Below are positions 33,246 to 41,232 of a DNA stretch of 47,976 bases, one piece after another. The DNA lies in assembly GCF_004962245.1 (NCBI RefSeq), contig NZ_SUHQ01000040.1, positions 1 through 47,976 on the forward strand, in the 5' to 3' direction. Origin of the DNA: Mesorhizobium sp. GTDB taxonomy: Bacteria > Pseudomonadota > Alphaproteobacteria > Rhizobiales > Rhizobiaceae. The notes under the pieces are model-generated. The model was not told the origin of the DNA. It was given only the letters and a program-made list of their open reading frames with translations, and ran no database searches. A program made the position numbers and the translations under genes. The first letter of the stretch is position 1, and every line of letters starts with the position of its first letter.

Positions 33246-34589
33246 ATGAAGATCACGCTTCTGCCGTCCGAGAAGGGCGATTGCCTGCTGATCGAGGCCG
33301 GTGCGGTCAGCATCCTCGCCGATGGCGGTATGCCCGGCTCCTACGCTTCCGAGGTTCGCGGCTTCCTAGGCAAATGGGCGGAAGACACTGGCAAGGATCT
33401 CGACCTCGTCTATGTCTCACATGTCGATCAGGATCACATCGCCGGGGTGCTGCAGTTGCTCGAAGACACGGTGCAGTGGCGCGTCTTCGAGCACAAGCGC
33501 GCCAACGGCCAACCGGCCACCAAGCCGCCCTTCAAGAAGCCCCCCGAAGTCAAACGGATCTGGCACAACGCCTTCAGGACGATGGTCGATGAGTCCGAGG
33601 CGATCGGCACCGTGCTCGCCGCCCGCGCCAACACGCTCTCCAGTTCGGCCAACCCGTCGCTGCTTCGGCTCGCCGACGCCTTTCGCAGCGTCGCCAACTC
33701 GATCCCCGAGGCGATCAAGGTGTCCCGCCGCATTGCCGCCGACCAGCTGAACATCCCGCTCAACGGTGAGTTCGGCAACCTGCTCGCCATGGTCCGTGGC
33801 CAGGAGGTGATCAGCCTTGCCGCTGCCAGCACCCTCGCCATCCGCGTCATCGGTCCGGCCAAGAAGGATCTCGAAATCCTGCGCAAATATTGGAAGGCCT
33901 GGCTGGCCGACAACCCCGGCAGCGTCGACAAGCTCGAGGCCTGGCTCGAAGACAATGAAGGCCCGATCCCGCCCGGCTTAGGCGTCTCCATCGACGACGA
34001 GCTGGGCAACCGCAAGAGCGTCACCGAGCCCAATCTCGCCTCCCTCATGCTGCTGCTCGAGGAGCCCAAGCCCGGCGGTGGCGTCACCCGCGTCATACTG
34101 ACCGGCGACGGTCACTCCGACGATATACTTGCCGGCCTGACCCATCACGGCCGCCTCGCCGATGGCACCGGATTGCATGTCGATGCGCTGAAGCTTCAAC
34201 ACCACGGCTCCGAGCACAATCTCGACCGCAGCTTTGCCAAGCGCATCACCGCCGACCACTATCTGATCTGCGCCAATGGCGAGCACGAGAACCCCGACCT
34301 GCGCGTCCTCGAAGTCCTGCTCGACTCGCGCCTCGGCACCCTCGACAAGCTCTCTCCCAACCCCGAGACCAGCCGGCCCTTCACCATATGGCTCAACTGC
34401 AGCACCGATTACCTGGAGAAACAGCAGGTGGCCCATATTGCCAGGAAAGGCGCGCCCTCGGACAAGCTCGCTAAGTGCATCGCGCAGTTCACCGCGGTCG
34501 AGCAAAAGCTCGCCGACGCCAAGCAGGCGAGCAACGGCCGGCTGAAGCTGAAATACCTGAAAGCCTCGCCGCTCAAACTCGAGGTCTGA
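33246..34589 (+). CDS. ComEC-like metallo-beta-lactamase-fold hydrolase
   Basis: 447 residues, no signal peptide or membrane helix. The start MKITLLPSEKGDCLLIEAG and the metal motif SHVDQDHIAGV (His59, Asp61, Asp63, His64) are those of the ComEC/Rec2-type MBL domain. After an insert of about 180 mostly helical residues come ASLMLLLEEPKPGGGVTRVILTGDG (second metal Asp) and LKLQHHGSEHNLD (third metal His). Soluble ComEC-like MBLs are usually nucleases or phosphodiesterases. It directly follows the subtilase gene, which implies joint function; a conflict or defence role is inference. Confidence 0.92.
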   Translation: MKITLLPSEKGDCLLIEAGAVSILADGGMPGSYASEVRGFLGKWAEDTGKDLDLVYVSHVDQDHIAGVLQLLEDTVQWRVFEHKRANGQPATKPPFKKPPEVKRIWHNAFRTMVDESEAIGTVLAARANTLSSSANPSLLRLADAFRSVANSIPEAIKVSRRIAADQLNIPLNGEFGNLLAMVRGQEVISLAAASTLAIRVIGPAKKDLEILRKYWKAWLADNPGSVDKLEAWLEDNEGPIPPGLGVSIDDELGNRKSVTEPNLASLMLLLEEPKPGGGVTRVILTGDGHSDDILAGLTHHGRLADGTGLHVDALKLQHHGSEHNLDRSFAKRITADHYLICANGEHENPDLRVLEVLLDSRLGTLDKLSPNPETSRPFTIWLNCSTDYLEKQQVAHIARKGAPSDKLAKCIAQFTAVEQKLADAKQASNGRLKLKYLKASPLKLEV

Positions 34590-34659
34590 CCCGCGCCACC
34601 ACGCCGTCGCGACCGCATGGCTGCTTGGCAGGTTCCAAAATATGGGGCTGGGGGCCCTG

Positions 34660-34740
34660 CAGCTGACCGCCTCAGCTGGGGGCCCGCCGCCTGCGGCAAT
34701 TCCCGGTTCGAACCCTTGAAAGGTCCACCGGACCTTTCAA
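34660..34740. repeat. Palindromic element, copy B
   Basis: Between convergent gene ends. The hairpin CAGCTGA/TCAGCTG (34660-34678) precedes the part shared with copy A: GGGGGCCCGCCGCCT, CGGCAATTCCC and TTCGAACCC. The terminal stem is TTGAAAGGTCC (34716-34726), loop ACC, GGACCTTTCAA (34730-34740): 11 bp, as in copy A, but with different bases. Probably a two-way terminator. Confidence 0.7.
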
Positions 34741-34763
34741 TTCGCCTCCGGTGAACCGACCCA

Positions 34764-35087
34764 TCACCCCAAAAGCGTTCGTTGCCGTTTGGCGCCGCCC
34801 ATCTTGCGCCAGGTGTTGAAGCGATGGGTGGCGGCGGCGAAGGAAATCTTCATCTGCTGGGCAACCGAATAGCGCGATTTGCCCTCGTCGAACATGCGGT
34901 AGCAGCATTCGACGCCCTCCTCGGTCAGCTTGCCGTCGGGAGCCTTGTTGTGCGGATTGGCCGGATCGAATTTTTCGACCTGCTGTTCGACCAGGCCTTT
35001 GAGGCGCTGCAAATCGACCTCGATGCTGGCGATGAGGTCGAGAACAGGCTTCGGATCAAATGCATGTGTGGGCTGTTTTGCCGGCAT
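34764..35087 (-). CDS. Small protein with HTH-like C-terminus
   Basis: 107 residues; AAGGA eight bases before the ATG. The N-terminal half is an amphipathic helix (PVLDLIASIEVDLQRLKGLVEQQVEKF), probably a coiled coil. The C-terminal half LTEEGVECCYRMFDEGKSRYSVAQQMKISFAAATHRFNTWRKMGG has the pattern of a resolvase/Hin-type HTH (acidic-x-GKS, Val-Ala-x-x-Met, then the recognition helix). It may bind the palindrome GGTGAA-CA-TTCACC just upstream. No family name can be given. It converges on the MBL gene across element B. Confidence 0.75.
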   Translation of the reverse strand: MPAKQPTHAFDPKPVLDLIASIEVDLQRLKGLVEQQVEKFDPANPHNKAPDGKLTEEGVECCYRMFDEGKSRYSVAQQMKISFAAATHRFNTWRKMGGAKRQRTLLG

Positions 35088-35120
35088 CTACGGATTCCTT
35101 TCTCTTCATTTAAGTTCAGC

Positions 35121-35140
35121 TATATAGGTGAACATTCACC
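35121..35140 (-). promoter_or_regulatory. Operator-like palindrome upstream of the small HTH-like gene
   Basis: GGTGAA-CA-TTCACC (35127-35140) is a perfect 6-bp inverted repeat next to TATATA (35121-35126), which can be the -10 of the minus-strand gene starting at 35087. Placement fits repression by a dimeric HTH protein. Confidence 0.45.
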
Positions 35141-35226
35141 AATAATGAAGAGGCGGAACGAAGTTTCCCGGGGCCAACAAATTTCGACGTCCGGTGGCGG
35201 GCGCGATTGACCAATGGCACACCAAA

Positions 35227-35255
35227 CCCTAGTTTAGAACTATTCTAAACTAGGG
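35227..35255 (+). promoter_or_regulatory. Irr-type iron control element (ICE box) of mbfA
   Basis: CCCTAGTTTAGAA (35227-35239), CTA, TTCTAAACTAGGG (35243-35255): a perfect 13-bp inverted repeat. Its core TTTAGAA-N3-TTCTAAA resembles the ICE motif bound by Irr in Rhizobiales. It ends ten bases before the mbfA ATG, where Irr would repress under low iron. Confidence 0.8.
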
Positions 35256-35265
35256 TGAATTTCTC

Positions 35266-36255
35266 ATGCTTTCCCGGGTATTTGGCTTCGGCTTTGGCCG
35301 CCGCCCCTTCGAATCGCTCTCGGAACAAGAAATCCTGGCGCTCGCCATCTCGTCCGAGGAGGATGACGGGCGCATCTACCGTGCCTATGCCGACGGACTG
35401 GCGGAAAGCTTTCCGCAATCGGCCAAGGTGTTCGAGGAGATGGCGGAAGAGGAGGACGGCCATCGTGACTCGCTGATCGAGCTTCACCGCAAACGTTTCG
35501 GCGAGCGCATTCCCTTGATCCGGCGCGAGCATGTGAAGGGCTACTACGAGCGCAAGCCAGACTGGCTGGTCCGGCCGCTCGGCATCGAGCATGTGCGCCA
35601 ACAGGCCGAGGCGATGGAGCGACAGGCTTACCTGTTCTACGTCGAGGCCGCGAAACGCACCAGCGATGCCTCGACGCGAAAGCTGCTCGACGATCTGGCG
35701 GTGGCCGAACAGGGCCACGAGACTCTGGCCCAGCGGCTGGAGCAAAAGCATGTGCCGGGCACGGTGAAGGACGAGGAAGCCGCGGCCGAGCAGCGCCAGT
35801 TCATCCTGACCTATGTGCAGCCGGGACTGGCCGGGCTGATGGACGGATCGGTGTCGACGCTGGCGCCGATCTTTGCCGCCGCCTTTGCCACGCACGACAC
35901 GTTCCAGACCTTTCTGGTCGGGCTTGCCGCTTCGATCGGCGCCGGTATTTCGATGGGCTTCACCGAGGTCGCCTCCGACGATGGCAAGCTGTCGGGCCGC
36001 GGCTCGCCGGTGAAACGTGGCATCACCACAGGCGTCATGACGGCGCTGGGCGGCCTCGGCCATGCACTGCCTTACCTCATCCCATATTTCTGGACGGCGA
36101 CGATTATCGCGGCGGTGGTGGTGTTCTTCGAATTGTGGGCAATCGCCTTTGTGCAGAACCGCTACATGCAGACGCCATTCTGGCGCGCCGCCTTCCAGGT
36201 GGTGCTGGGCGGCGCGCTGGTTTTTGCGGCGGGGGTGCTGATCGGGAATGCCTAG
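35266..36255 (+). CDS. mbfA: Membrane-bound ferritin / iron exporter MbfA
   Basis: 329 residues. The first 165 are a rubrerythrin-like ferritin domain with metal Glu residues in SSEEDDGRIYRAYAD, MAEEEDGHRDSLIELH, RQAYLFYVEAAK and VAEQGHETLA. From about residue 180 a VIT1/CCC1 membrane domain follows (QPGLAGLMDGSVSTLAPIFAAAFATHDTFQTFLVGLAASIGAGISMGFTE), with five helices. MbfA exports ferrous iron and guards against iron and peroxide stress. The palindrome upstream is the expected Irr target. The gene is monocistronic; an inverted repeat follows it. Confidence 0.96.
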   Translation: MLSRVFGFGFGRRPFESLSEQEILALAISSEEDDGRIYRAYADGLAESFPQSAKVFEEMAEEEDGHRDSLIELHRKRFGERIPLIRREHVKGYYERKPDWLVRPLGIEHVRQQAEAMERQAYLFYVEAAKRTSDASTRKLLDDLAVAEQGHETLAQRLEQKHVPGTVKDEEAAAEQRQFILTYVQPGLAGLMDGSVSTLAPIFAAAFATHDTFQTFLVGLAASIGAGISMGFTEVASDDGKLSGRGSPVKRGITTGVMTALGGLGHALPYLIPYFWTATIIAAVVVFFELWAIAFVQNRYMQTPFWRAAFQVVLGGALVFAAGVLIGNA

Positions 36256-36263
36256 CGACCCTC

Positions 36264-36291
36264 GCCTTCTCCCCTTGTTGTGGGAGAAGGC
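36264..36291. terminator. Palindromic repeat/terminator after mbfA
   Basis: GCCTTCTCCC (36264-36273) pairs with GGGAGAAGGC (36282-36291) around an 8-base loop, between the convergent mbfA and ABM genes. Same general type as the other C/G-rich extragenic palindromes here. Confidence 0.55.
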
Positions 36292-36315
36292 AAGGCCGCT
36301 CAGTAGCCGTCCCGC

Positions 36316-36660
36316 TCACCCATTCACCAGCCGGCTGTCCTGTGGCGCCTCGGCGCGTTCGGTCAGACCATAGTCGCGCACGACATGGGCGATGCGCAAA
36401 CGATAGTCGGCAAAGATACCGCTACGGCCGGCCTTCTGAGCCTGCCTATGCTCCTCGGTGTTGCGCCAGGCTTTCACCGCTTCCTCGTCCCGCCAGAACG
36501 ACAGCGACAGGATGCGGTTTTCGTCGACAAGGCTCTGGAAGCGTTCGATCGACAGGAAGCCGTCGATGCCGTTGAGCAGCGGGCGCAGGTCGGCTGCGAT
36601 GCCGAGATAGGCATCGCGCTTACCCGCCGCCGGTTCGACTTCGAAGATGACGGCGATCAT
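36316..36660 (-). CDS. Antibiotic biosynthesis monooxygenase (ABM) family protein
   Basis: 114 residues, one ferredoxin-like alpha/beta domain. The start MIAVIFEVEPAAGKRDAYLGIAADLRPLLNGIDGFLSIERFQSL and the later LSFWRDEEAVKAWRNTEEHRQAQKAGR are typical ABM motifs (with the W-R-x-x-x-x-H box). Members oxidise small aromatics or bind haem or flavin; the substrate is unknown. It overlaps the NIPSNAP gene by ATGA, so the two are made together. Confidence 0.85.
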   Translation of the reverse strand: MIAVIFEVEPAAGKRDAYLGIAADLRPLLNGIDGFLSIERFQSLVDENRILSLSFWRDEEAVKAWRNTEEHRQAQKAGRSGIFADYRLRIAHVVRDYGLTERAEAPQDSRLVNG

Positions 36661-36989
36661 GGCAGCACCAGCGGTGCGTGAGGCCCCGAAGCCAGTTTCA
36701 GGAACATGCGATCCTCCTTCAGGATGAATTTCTCACGCCGCGCGAATTCGTAATTCGCCTTGCCGGCTGGATCGGCGGCGAGCCTGATACGGTAGGCTTC
36801 GTAGGCCGCCAGGCTGTCGATGTTGTAGGCAGCAAAGGCGGTGGTGGCCGAGCCTTCATGCGGCGCAAAATAGCCGATCAGATCGGCACCACAGCGCGGA
36901 ATGGCCTGGCCCCAGTTGCGGGCATATTCCTCGAACGCCGCCTTGCCGAACGGGTCGATCTCGTAACGGATAAAGCAGGTGATGGCCAT
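36657..36989 (-). CDS. NIPSNAP family protein
   Basis: 110 residues from the ATG at 36989, set by GGAGA seven bases upstream; the frame is open to 37040. It is a dimeric alpha-beta barrel: ITCFIRYEIDPFGKAAFEEYARNWGQAIPRCGADLIGYFAPHEG, then YNIDSLAAYEAYRIRLAADP and FARREKFILKEDRMFLK, as in NIPSNAP proteins. Function is not known in bacteria. Coupled to ABM, and in a cluster with DUF1127 and an ArsR regulator that may control it. Confidence 0.85.
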   Translation of the reverse strand: MAITCFIRYEIDPFGKAAFEEYARNWGQAIPRCGADLIGYFAPHEGSATTAFAAYNIDSLAAYEAYRIRLAADPAGKANYEFARREKFILKEDRMFLKLASGPHAPLVLP

Positions 36990-37081
36990 TTTCGTCTCCA
37001 ATTGGATGCTTTCTTGCGGCGACAGTTCGAGCAGCATCAAAACGTTCCGAGGTCCGATGTGCTAGGCGATTTTTCCGGTGG

Positions 37082-37309
37082 TCATGCTTGCCAGAAGGAT
37101 TTCGCGCATTCGCGGCGAACGTCTTCTGGCGTCAAGCCAAGATCGCGCAAAAGGTGCTCGTCAATATCGGCGAGGTCGAGGCGTTGCAAATGGCGGTCGT
37201 ACCACCGCGCCAAGAGCCGCAGCCGCAACCGGCGTAATGTCACGAACGGGAACGGCAGGCGGCCGAACCGGCTGGCGGATACGGCGTTGGGAGCGGTTCT
37301 TGCGGTCAT
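37082..37309 (-). CDS. DUF1127 small protein
   Basis: 75 residues; AAGGAGA before the ATG at 37309. The C-terminal 45 residues are the DUF1127 domain: LLARWYDRHLQRLDLADIDEHLLRDLGLTPEDVRREC, with the W-x-x-R...L-x-x-L-x-x-x-D-I-G/L-like core. Arg-rich small proteins of this class bind RNA and affect phosphate and carbon metabolism or sRNA in Agrobacterium and others. It is divergent from the ArsR gene (68-base gap) and so may be under its control. Confidence 0.88.
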   Translation of the reverse strand: MTARTAPNAVSASRFGRLPFPFVTLRRLRLRLLARWYDRHLQRLDLADIDEHLLRDLGLTPEDVRRECAKSFWQA

Positions 37310-37377
37310 CGTCGTCTCCTTGATCTGAGCCGAGAATAATGGTTATCTGACAAGAATGCTTCGATGAAGGACGAACT

Positions 37378-38052
37378 ATGCGTGAAGGACCCGACATAGC
37401 CCGCATCGCCAGCCTGGTCGGCGATCCGGCGCGGGCAAACATGCTGACCGCGCTGATGGGGGGCACGGCACTGACTGCGAGCGAACTGGCGCTCGAGGCC
37501 GGCGTGTCGCTGCCGACCGCCAGCTCGCATCTGTCGAAATTGATGGAGGGCGGGCTGCTGACGCTGGCAAGTCAGGGGCGGCATCGCTACTACGGGCTCG
37601 CCGGGCCGCAGGTGGCTGGCATGATCGAGGCCATCACCGGCGTCGCCGCTTCGGTCGGGCCGCAGCGGGTGCGGCCAGGTCCGCGCGACGCTGCGATGCG
37701 CGTGGCGCGAGTCTGCTACGACCACCTCGCCGGCGAACAGGCGGTAGCGATGCTGGATCGTCTTGTCGACAAGAAAGTCCTCATACGCGACGACAACGAG
37801 ATCAGGCTTGGGCAGTCGGCCGCCTCGCATTTCGCCGCGCTCGGCATCGATGTCCAGAGCAAGGCGCGGCGACCGGTGTGCCGGGCCTGTCTCGACTGGA
37901 GCGTGCGGCGCTCGCATCTGGCCGGCACGCTGGGCGCCGCCATCCTCGACAAGATCCTTCTGGAAAAATGGGCGCGGCGCGAGAAGGACAGCCGCGCGGT
38001 GATCTTTTCGCCGCTGGGCAAGCAGGCGTTCGAGAGGACGTTTCTCGCCTGA
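37378..38052 (+). CDS. ArsR-family winged-helix regulator
   Basis: 224 residues, twice the usual ArsR length. The N-terminal winged helix is DIARIASLVGDPARANMLTALMGGTALTASELALEAGVSLPTASSHLSKLMEGGLLTLASQGRHRYYGLAG (6-80). The rest, with Cys in RRPVCRACLDWSVRRSHLAGTLGAAILDKILLEKWARR, is the extension seen in a subgroup of larger ArsR-like proteins; the CxxC-like pair could sense metal or redox state. Divergent from DUF1127 and NIPSNAP/ABM; converges on ligD with only 3 bases between the ends. Confidence 0.88.
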   Translation: MREGPDIARIASLVGDPARANMLTALMGGTALTASELALEAGVSLPTASSHLSKLMEGGLLTLASQGRHRYYGLAGPQVAGMIEAITGVAASVGPQRVRPGPRDAAMRVARVCYDHLAGEQAVAMLDRLVDKKVLIRDDNEIRLGQSAASHFAALGIDVQSKARRPVCRACLDWSVRRSHLAGTLGAAILDKILLEKWARREKDSRAVIFSPLGKQAFERTFLA

Positions 38053-38055
38053 TTG

Positions 38056-40581
38056 TCAGCCGCGCTCGAGCGGCTTGCCCTGCTTGAAAAAATCCGCCCA
38101 GGGATCGGCTTCCGCCAACCGCTTCAGCGTCGTCTTGTCGCCGATCGGAAAGGCGTTCGGCGCCAGCCCGGCCTCGATCTCCGCCCAGGTCACCGGCATC
38201 GACACGGTGGCGCCTTTCTTGGCGCGCGACGAATAGGGCGCGACCGTGGTCGAGCCGCGGCCGTTGCGCAGATAGTCGACGAAGACCTTGCCGGTGCGCG
38301 CCTTCTTCGACAGCGTCGCCGTGTAGCGCTCGGGCGAAGCCTGTTCGAGCGCACGGGCGAAATCATGGGCGAAGCCTTTCACTTCGTCCCAATCCGCCGA
38401 TGGTTTCAGCGGCACGACGACATGGTAACCCTTGCCGCCCGACGTCTTGACGAAATTCGGCAAGGACAGCTCGTCTAGCTGGCCGCGAATGTCGAGCGCC
38501 GCCGCGCGCACCGCCTTGACGTCGACGCCCTCGTCGGGATCGAGATCGAAGATGATCTGGTCCGGCTTCTCCAGCTCGTCGACAGTGCAGCCCCAGATGT
38601 GGATCTCGACCACGCCGTACTGGACCAGGGCAGCGACGCCGTCGAAATCGCGGATGAACAATATCTCCTCGCCATCCGTCGGGTCCTTCATCCTCACGAT
38701 CTTCTCATGCATGCCAGGAGAGGCATGCTTCTGGAAGAAACGCTGGCCGCCGATGCCGTCGGGCGCCCGTACCAGGCTGAGCGGCCGGTTGACGATGAAT
38801 TTTTCCATGCGCGGCCAGACCAGAGCGTAGTGATCGAGCAGATCCTGCTTCGATATTTTTTCCTCCGGCCACAGCAGCTTGTCCGGATGCGAGAGCTTAA
38901 CGACGGTTTTCGCCGCCCCAGTGGATGTCATGGCGGTGGGCTTTGCCCTGGTCTCGGTCTTGCCGCTGGCAGGCTCGGCCTTGCCTGCGGATGCCTTCGG
39001 CTTTTCCTGCACGACTTCCTCCGCCGGCTTGTCCTCGCGCAATCCCTGGAACGAGGCGTGGCGTATTATATGGTCGGACGTCCAGCTGCGGAACTCCACT
39101 TCGCCGACAAGCTCGGGCTTCACCCAGACCAGCCCCTTGCCCTTGGGCACGGCCTTGTTAAAGGGCGAGGCCTTCGCCTTCAGCGCGTCGAGCTTTTTCT
39201 TCAGATCCGTGGCGGTCCTGGCCGAAAAGCCAGTGCCGACCCGACCGGCATAATGCAGCTTGCCGCCTTCGTTGTAGCCGACCAGAAGCGAACGCAGGCC
39301 GCGCCCGGTCTTTTCCGACGGCAGATAGCCGCCGATGACGAATTCCTGGCGCAGCGTGCACTTCGACTTCACCCAGGACAGGCCGCGGCCGCTGCGATAG
39401 GGCGCATCGGCCCGCTTGGAGACGATGCCTTCCAGCCCCATGCGGCAGGCGTGCTCCAGCATGACCTTGCCGGGTTCGGCAAAATGGTCGCTGAAGCGGA
39501 CCGCCGGATTGTCCGGCTGCTTGCCAAGCAATTCCTGCAAGGCCTGCTTGCGCTCGACCAGCGGCTCTCTGCGCAGGTCTTCGCCGTCGAGACGCATCAG
39601 GTCGAAGACGTAATAGAGAAGACGGTCCGTGCGGCCCGCTGACAGGTCAGCCTGCAGCAGTGCGAAGGACGAGACGCCGCTGTCCGCCAGCACGACGATC
39701 TCGCCGTCAATGATGGCATCGGTGCATTGAAGACGCCCGAGTTCCGCGACGATCTCGCCGCCGAATTTGTCCGTCCAGTCGAGGCCGGTGCGTGTCAAAA
39801 GCCGCACCTCGGTGCCAGCAAGCTGCGCCTGCATGCGATAGCCGTCAAACTTGACCTCGTGTAGCCATTCCTTGCCGGGAGGAGCATCCCTCTGCAGGGT
39901 GGCGAGACACGGTTCGATGAATTCAAGCCGTTTTCCCGCGCTGGCCTTCTTGCCGATGGCCTGTCTGTTGGAATGCCAGACCCTTGGCTTCTTGCCGTCC
40001 GCGGTCTTGCCTTCTGCGACCTCCTCGATCGTCAGGCCTGACTTCACTGATTCCGGCGCCTCCCGCAGAATGTCCTCACCGGGGCGCGCTGCGGCGTCGT
40101 CGGATTTGATCAGCAGCCAGTTGTCGCGCTTTTCGCCGGGCCGCGGCTTCAGCCGCACCAGCTGCCAGAGACCGTTCAGCTTGTGGCCGTTGAGCTCGAA
40201 GCTGATATGGCCTTTCTTCATCGCCTGGGCCGGATCCGTCTCCGGTGTCCAGGTGCCTTCATCCCAGACAATGACGGTGCCGCCGCCATATTCGCCCTTG
40301 GGAATGATGCCTTCGAAGGGCGCATAATCGATCGGGTGGTCCTCGACGTGGACGGCAAGCCGCTTCTCGTGCGGATCGAGGCTCGGACCTCGCGTCACCG
40401 CCCAGCTCCACAGCACGCCGCCATGCTCGAGGCGAAGGTCGTAGTGCAGCCTTGTGGCGGCATGCTTGTGAATGACGAAAATGCCGCCGGCATCGCCCTT
40501 CTTGCCGCGAGAGACCTTGCCAACCGGCTCAGCGGTCTTCTTGAAATCGCGCTTGGCGTGATACTGTTCGAGACTGGCCAT
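38056..40581 (-). CDS. ligD: ATP-dependent DNA ligase LigD (PE-LIG-POL)
   Basis: 841 residues from the ATG at 40581 (MASLEQYHAKRDF); the frame is open to 40689 but that lead lies over the promoter. The phosphoesterase domain (about 30-165) has GIFVIHKHAATRLHYDLRLEHGG. The ligase domain starts with the nucleotidyl Lys244 in EVKFDGYRMQ, with an OB fold to about 520. The polymerase/primase domain runs from about 563 (LSHPDKLLWPEEKISKQDLLDHYALVWPRM), with metal motif DLDPDEG near 680. With Ku it carries out bacterial end joining; no ku gene is in the window. An EcfG-type promoter lies 62 bases upstream. Confidence 0.97.
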   Translation of the reverse strand: MASLEQYHAKRDFKKTAEPVGKVSRGKKGDAGGIFVIHKHAATRLHYDLRLEHGGVLWSWAVTRGPSLDPHEKRLAVHVEDHPIDYAPFEGIIPKGEYGGGTVIVWDEGTWTPETDPAQAMKKGHISFELNGHKLNGLWQLVRLKPRPGEKRDNWLLIKSDDAAARPGEDILREAPESVKSGLTIEEVAEGKTADGKKPRVWHSNRQAIGKKASAGKRLEFIEPCLATLQRDAPPGKEWLHEVKFDGYRMQAQLAGTEVRLLTRTGLDWTDKFGGEIVAELGRLQCTDAIIDGEIVVLADSGVSSFALLQADLSAGRTDRLLYYVFDLMRLDGEDLRREPLVERKQALQELLGKQPDNPAVRFSDHFAEPGKVMLEHACRMGLEGIVSKRADAPYRSGRGLSWVKSKCTLRQEFVIGGYLPSEKTGRGLRSLLVGYNEGGKLHYAGRVGTGFSARTATDLKKKLDALKAKASPFNKAVPKGKGLVWVKPELVGEVEFRSWTSDHIIRHASFQGLREDKPAEEVVQEKPKASAGKAEPASGKTETRAKPTAMTSTGAAKTVVKLSHPDKLLWPEEKISKQDLLDHYALVWPRMEKFIVNRPLSLVRAPDGIGGQRFFQKHASPGMHEKIVRMKDPTDGEEILFIRDFDGVAALVQYGVVEIHIWGCTVDELEKPDQIIFDLDPDEGVDVKAVRAAALDIRGQLDELSLPNFVKTSGGKGYHVVVPLKPSADWDEVKGFAHDFARALEQASPERYTATLSKKARTGKVFVDYLRNGRGSTTVAPYSSRAKKGATVSMPVTWAEIEAGLAPNAFPIGDKTTLKRLAEADPWADFFKQGKPLERG

Positions 40582-40642
40582 CGCACGCGGCCCTGTTGCC
40601 GATTTGATGTGGCGTCGGGGACTCCCGGCGCCGGCGCAGTTG

Positions 40643-40668
40643 AACGGATAGAAACCCGTTTCAGTTCC
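40643..40668 (-). promoter_or_regulatory. EcfG-type general-stress promoter of ligD
   Basis: On the minus strand GGAAC (40668-40664), 17 bases, CGTT (40646-40643). This is the alphaproteobacterial EcfG/SigT consensus GGAAC-N16/17-CGTT. The -10 is 62 bases before the ligD ATG. Confidence 0.75.
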
Positions 40669-40725
40669 GGGCGCCGCGAAGCGAGGCAAAGCCGGATTTG
40701 CCCGGCGTTGCCTTGATCGAGAGTC

Positions 40726-41232
40726 CTATTCGGCGGCCTGAAGGTTGACCTTGGCTTCGGCGATCTCGGTAAGCTTGCGGTCGGTCGCCTGCTCTTCCTT
40801 GATGTTGTTGGCCAGGACATTGGCGCAGTCGCTGCGGCCAAGCTGCTTTGCCCAGGCGATCAACGTGCCGTAACGGGTTATCTCATAGTGCTCGACCGCT
40901 TGCGCGGACGCGATCAGGGCGGCGTCAAGAACGTCCTTGTCGTCGATGTCGCCGCTGACTTCATCGGCCTCCTCGAGAATGCCGTCGATGGCCGGACAGT
41001 TGACCGTCTTGGCCCTCACGCCATGCAGCTCGAACACCTTCTCGACCCGCTCGATATGGCCCCTAGTCTGGCCGAGGTGCTTCTCCAGGCCGGCTTTCAA
41101 TTGCGGATTGGTCGCCTTGTCGATCATCCTCGGCAGCGCCTTCTCGATCTGTTTTTCGGCGTAATAGATGTCGCGCAGCGTATGGACGAAGAGGTCGTCC
41201 AGCGTCCTGATGTCTTTCGAAAAGAAACCCAT
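40726..41232 (-). CDS. YciF-like ferritin-fold stress protein (DUF892)
   Basis: 168 residues from the ATG at 41232 (MGFFSKDIRTLDDL), with GGAAAGG upstream. It is a four-helix ferritin-like protein of the YciE/YciF family: FVHTLRDIYYAEKQIEKALPRMIDKA, LEKHLGQTRGHIERVEKVFELHG, AALIASAQAVEHYEITRYGTLIAWA and LANNIKEEQATDRKLTEIA, with the acidic/His residues of a diiron site. It is a general-stress protein of unknown activity. It precedes ligD on the same strand, 144 bases apart, each with its own EcfG promoter. Confidence 0.93.
   Translation of the reverse strand: MGFFSKDIRTLDDLFVHTLRDIYYAEKQIEKALPRMIDKATNPQLKAGLEKHLGQTRGHIERVEKVFELHGVRAKTVNCPAIDGILEEADEVSGDIDDKDVLDAALIASAQAVEHYEITRYGTLIAWAKQLGRSDCANVLANNIKEEQATDRKLTEIAEAKVNLQAAE

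Noticed and set aside
34678..34740. GGTTCGAACCC in element B resembles a tRNA T-arm
   Set aside because: No acceptor, D or anticodon arm can be built around it; it belongs to the palindromic element.
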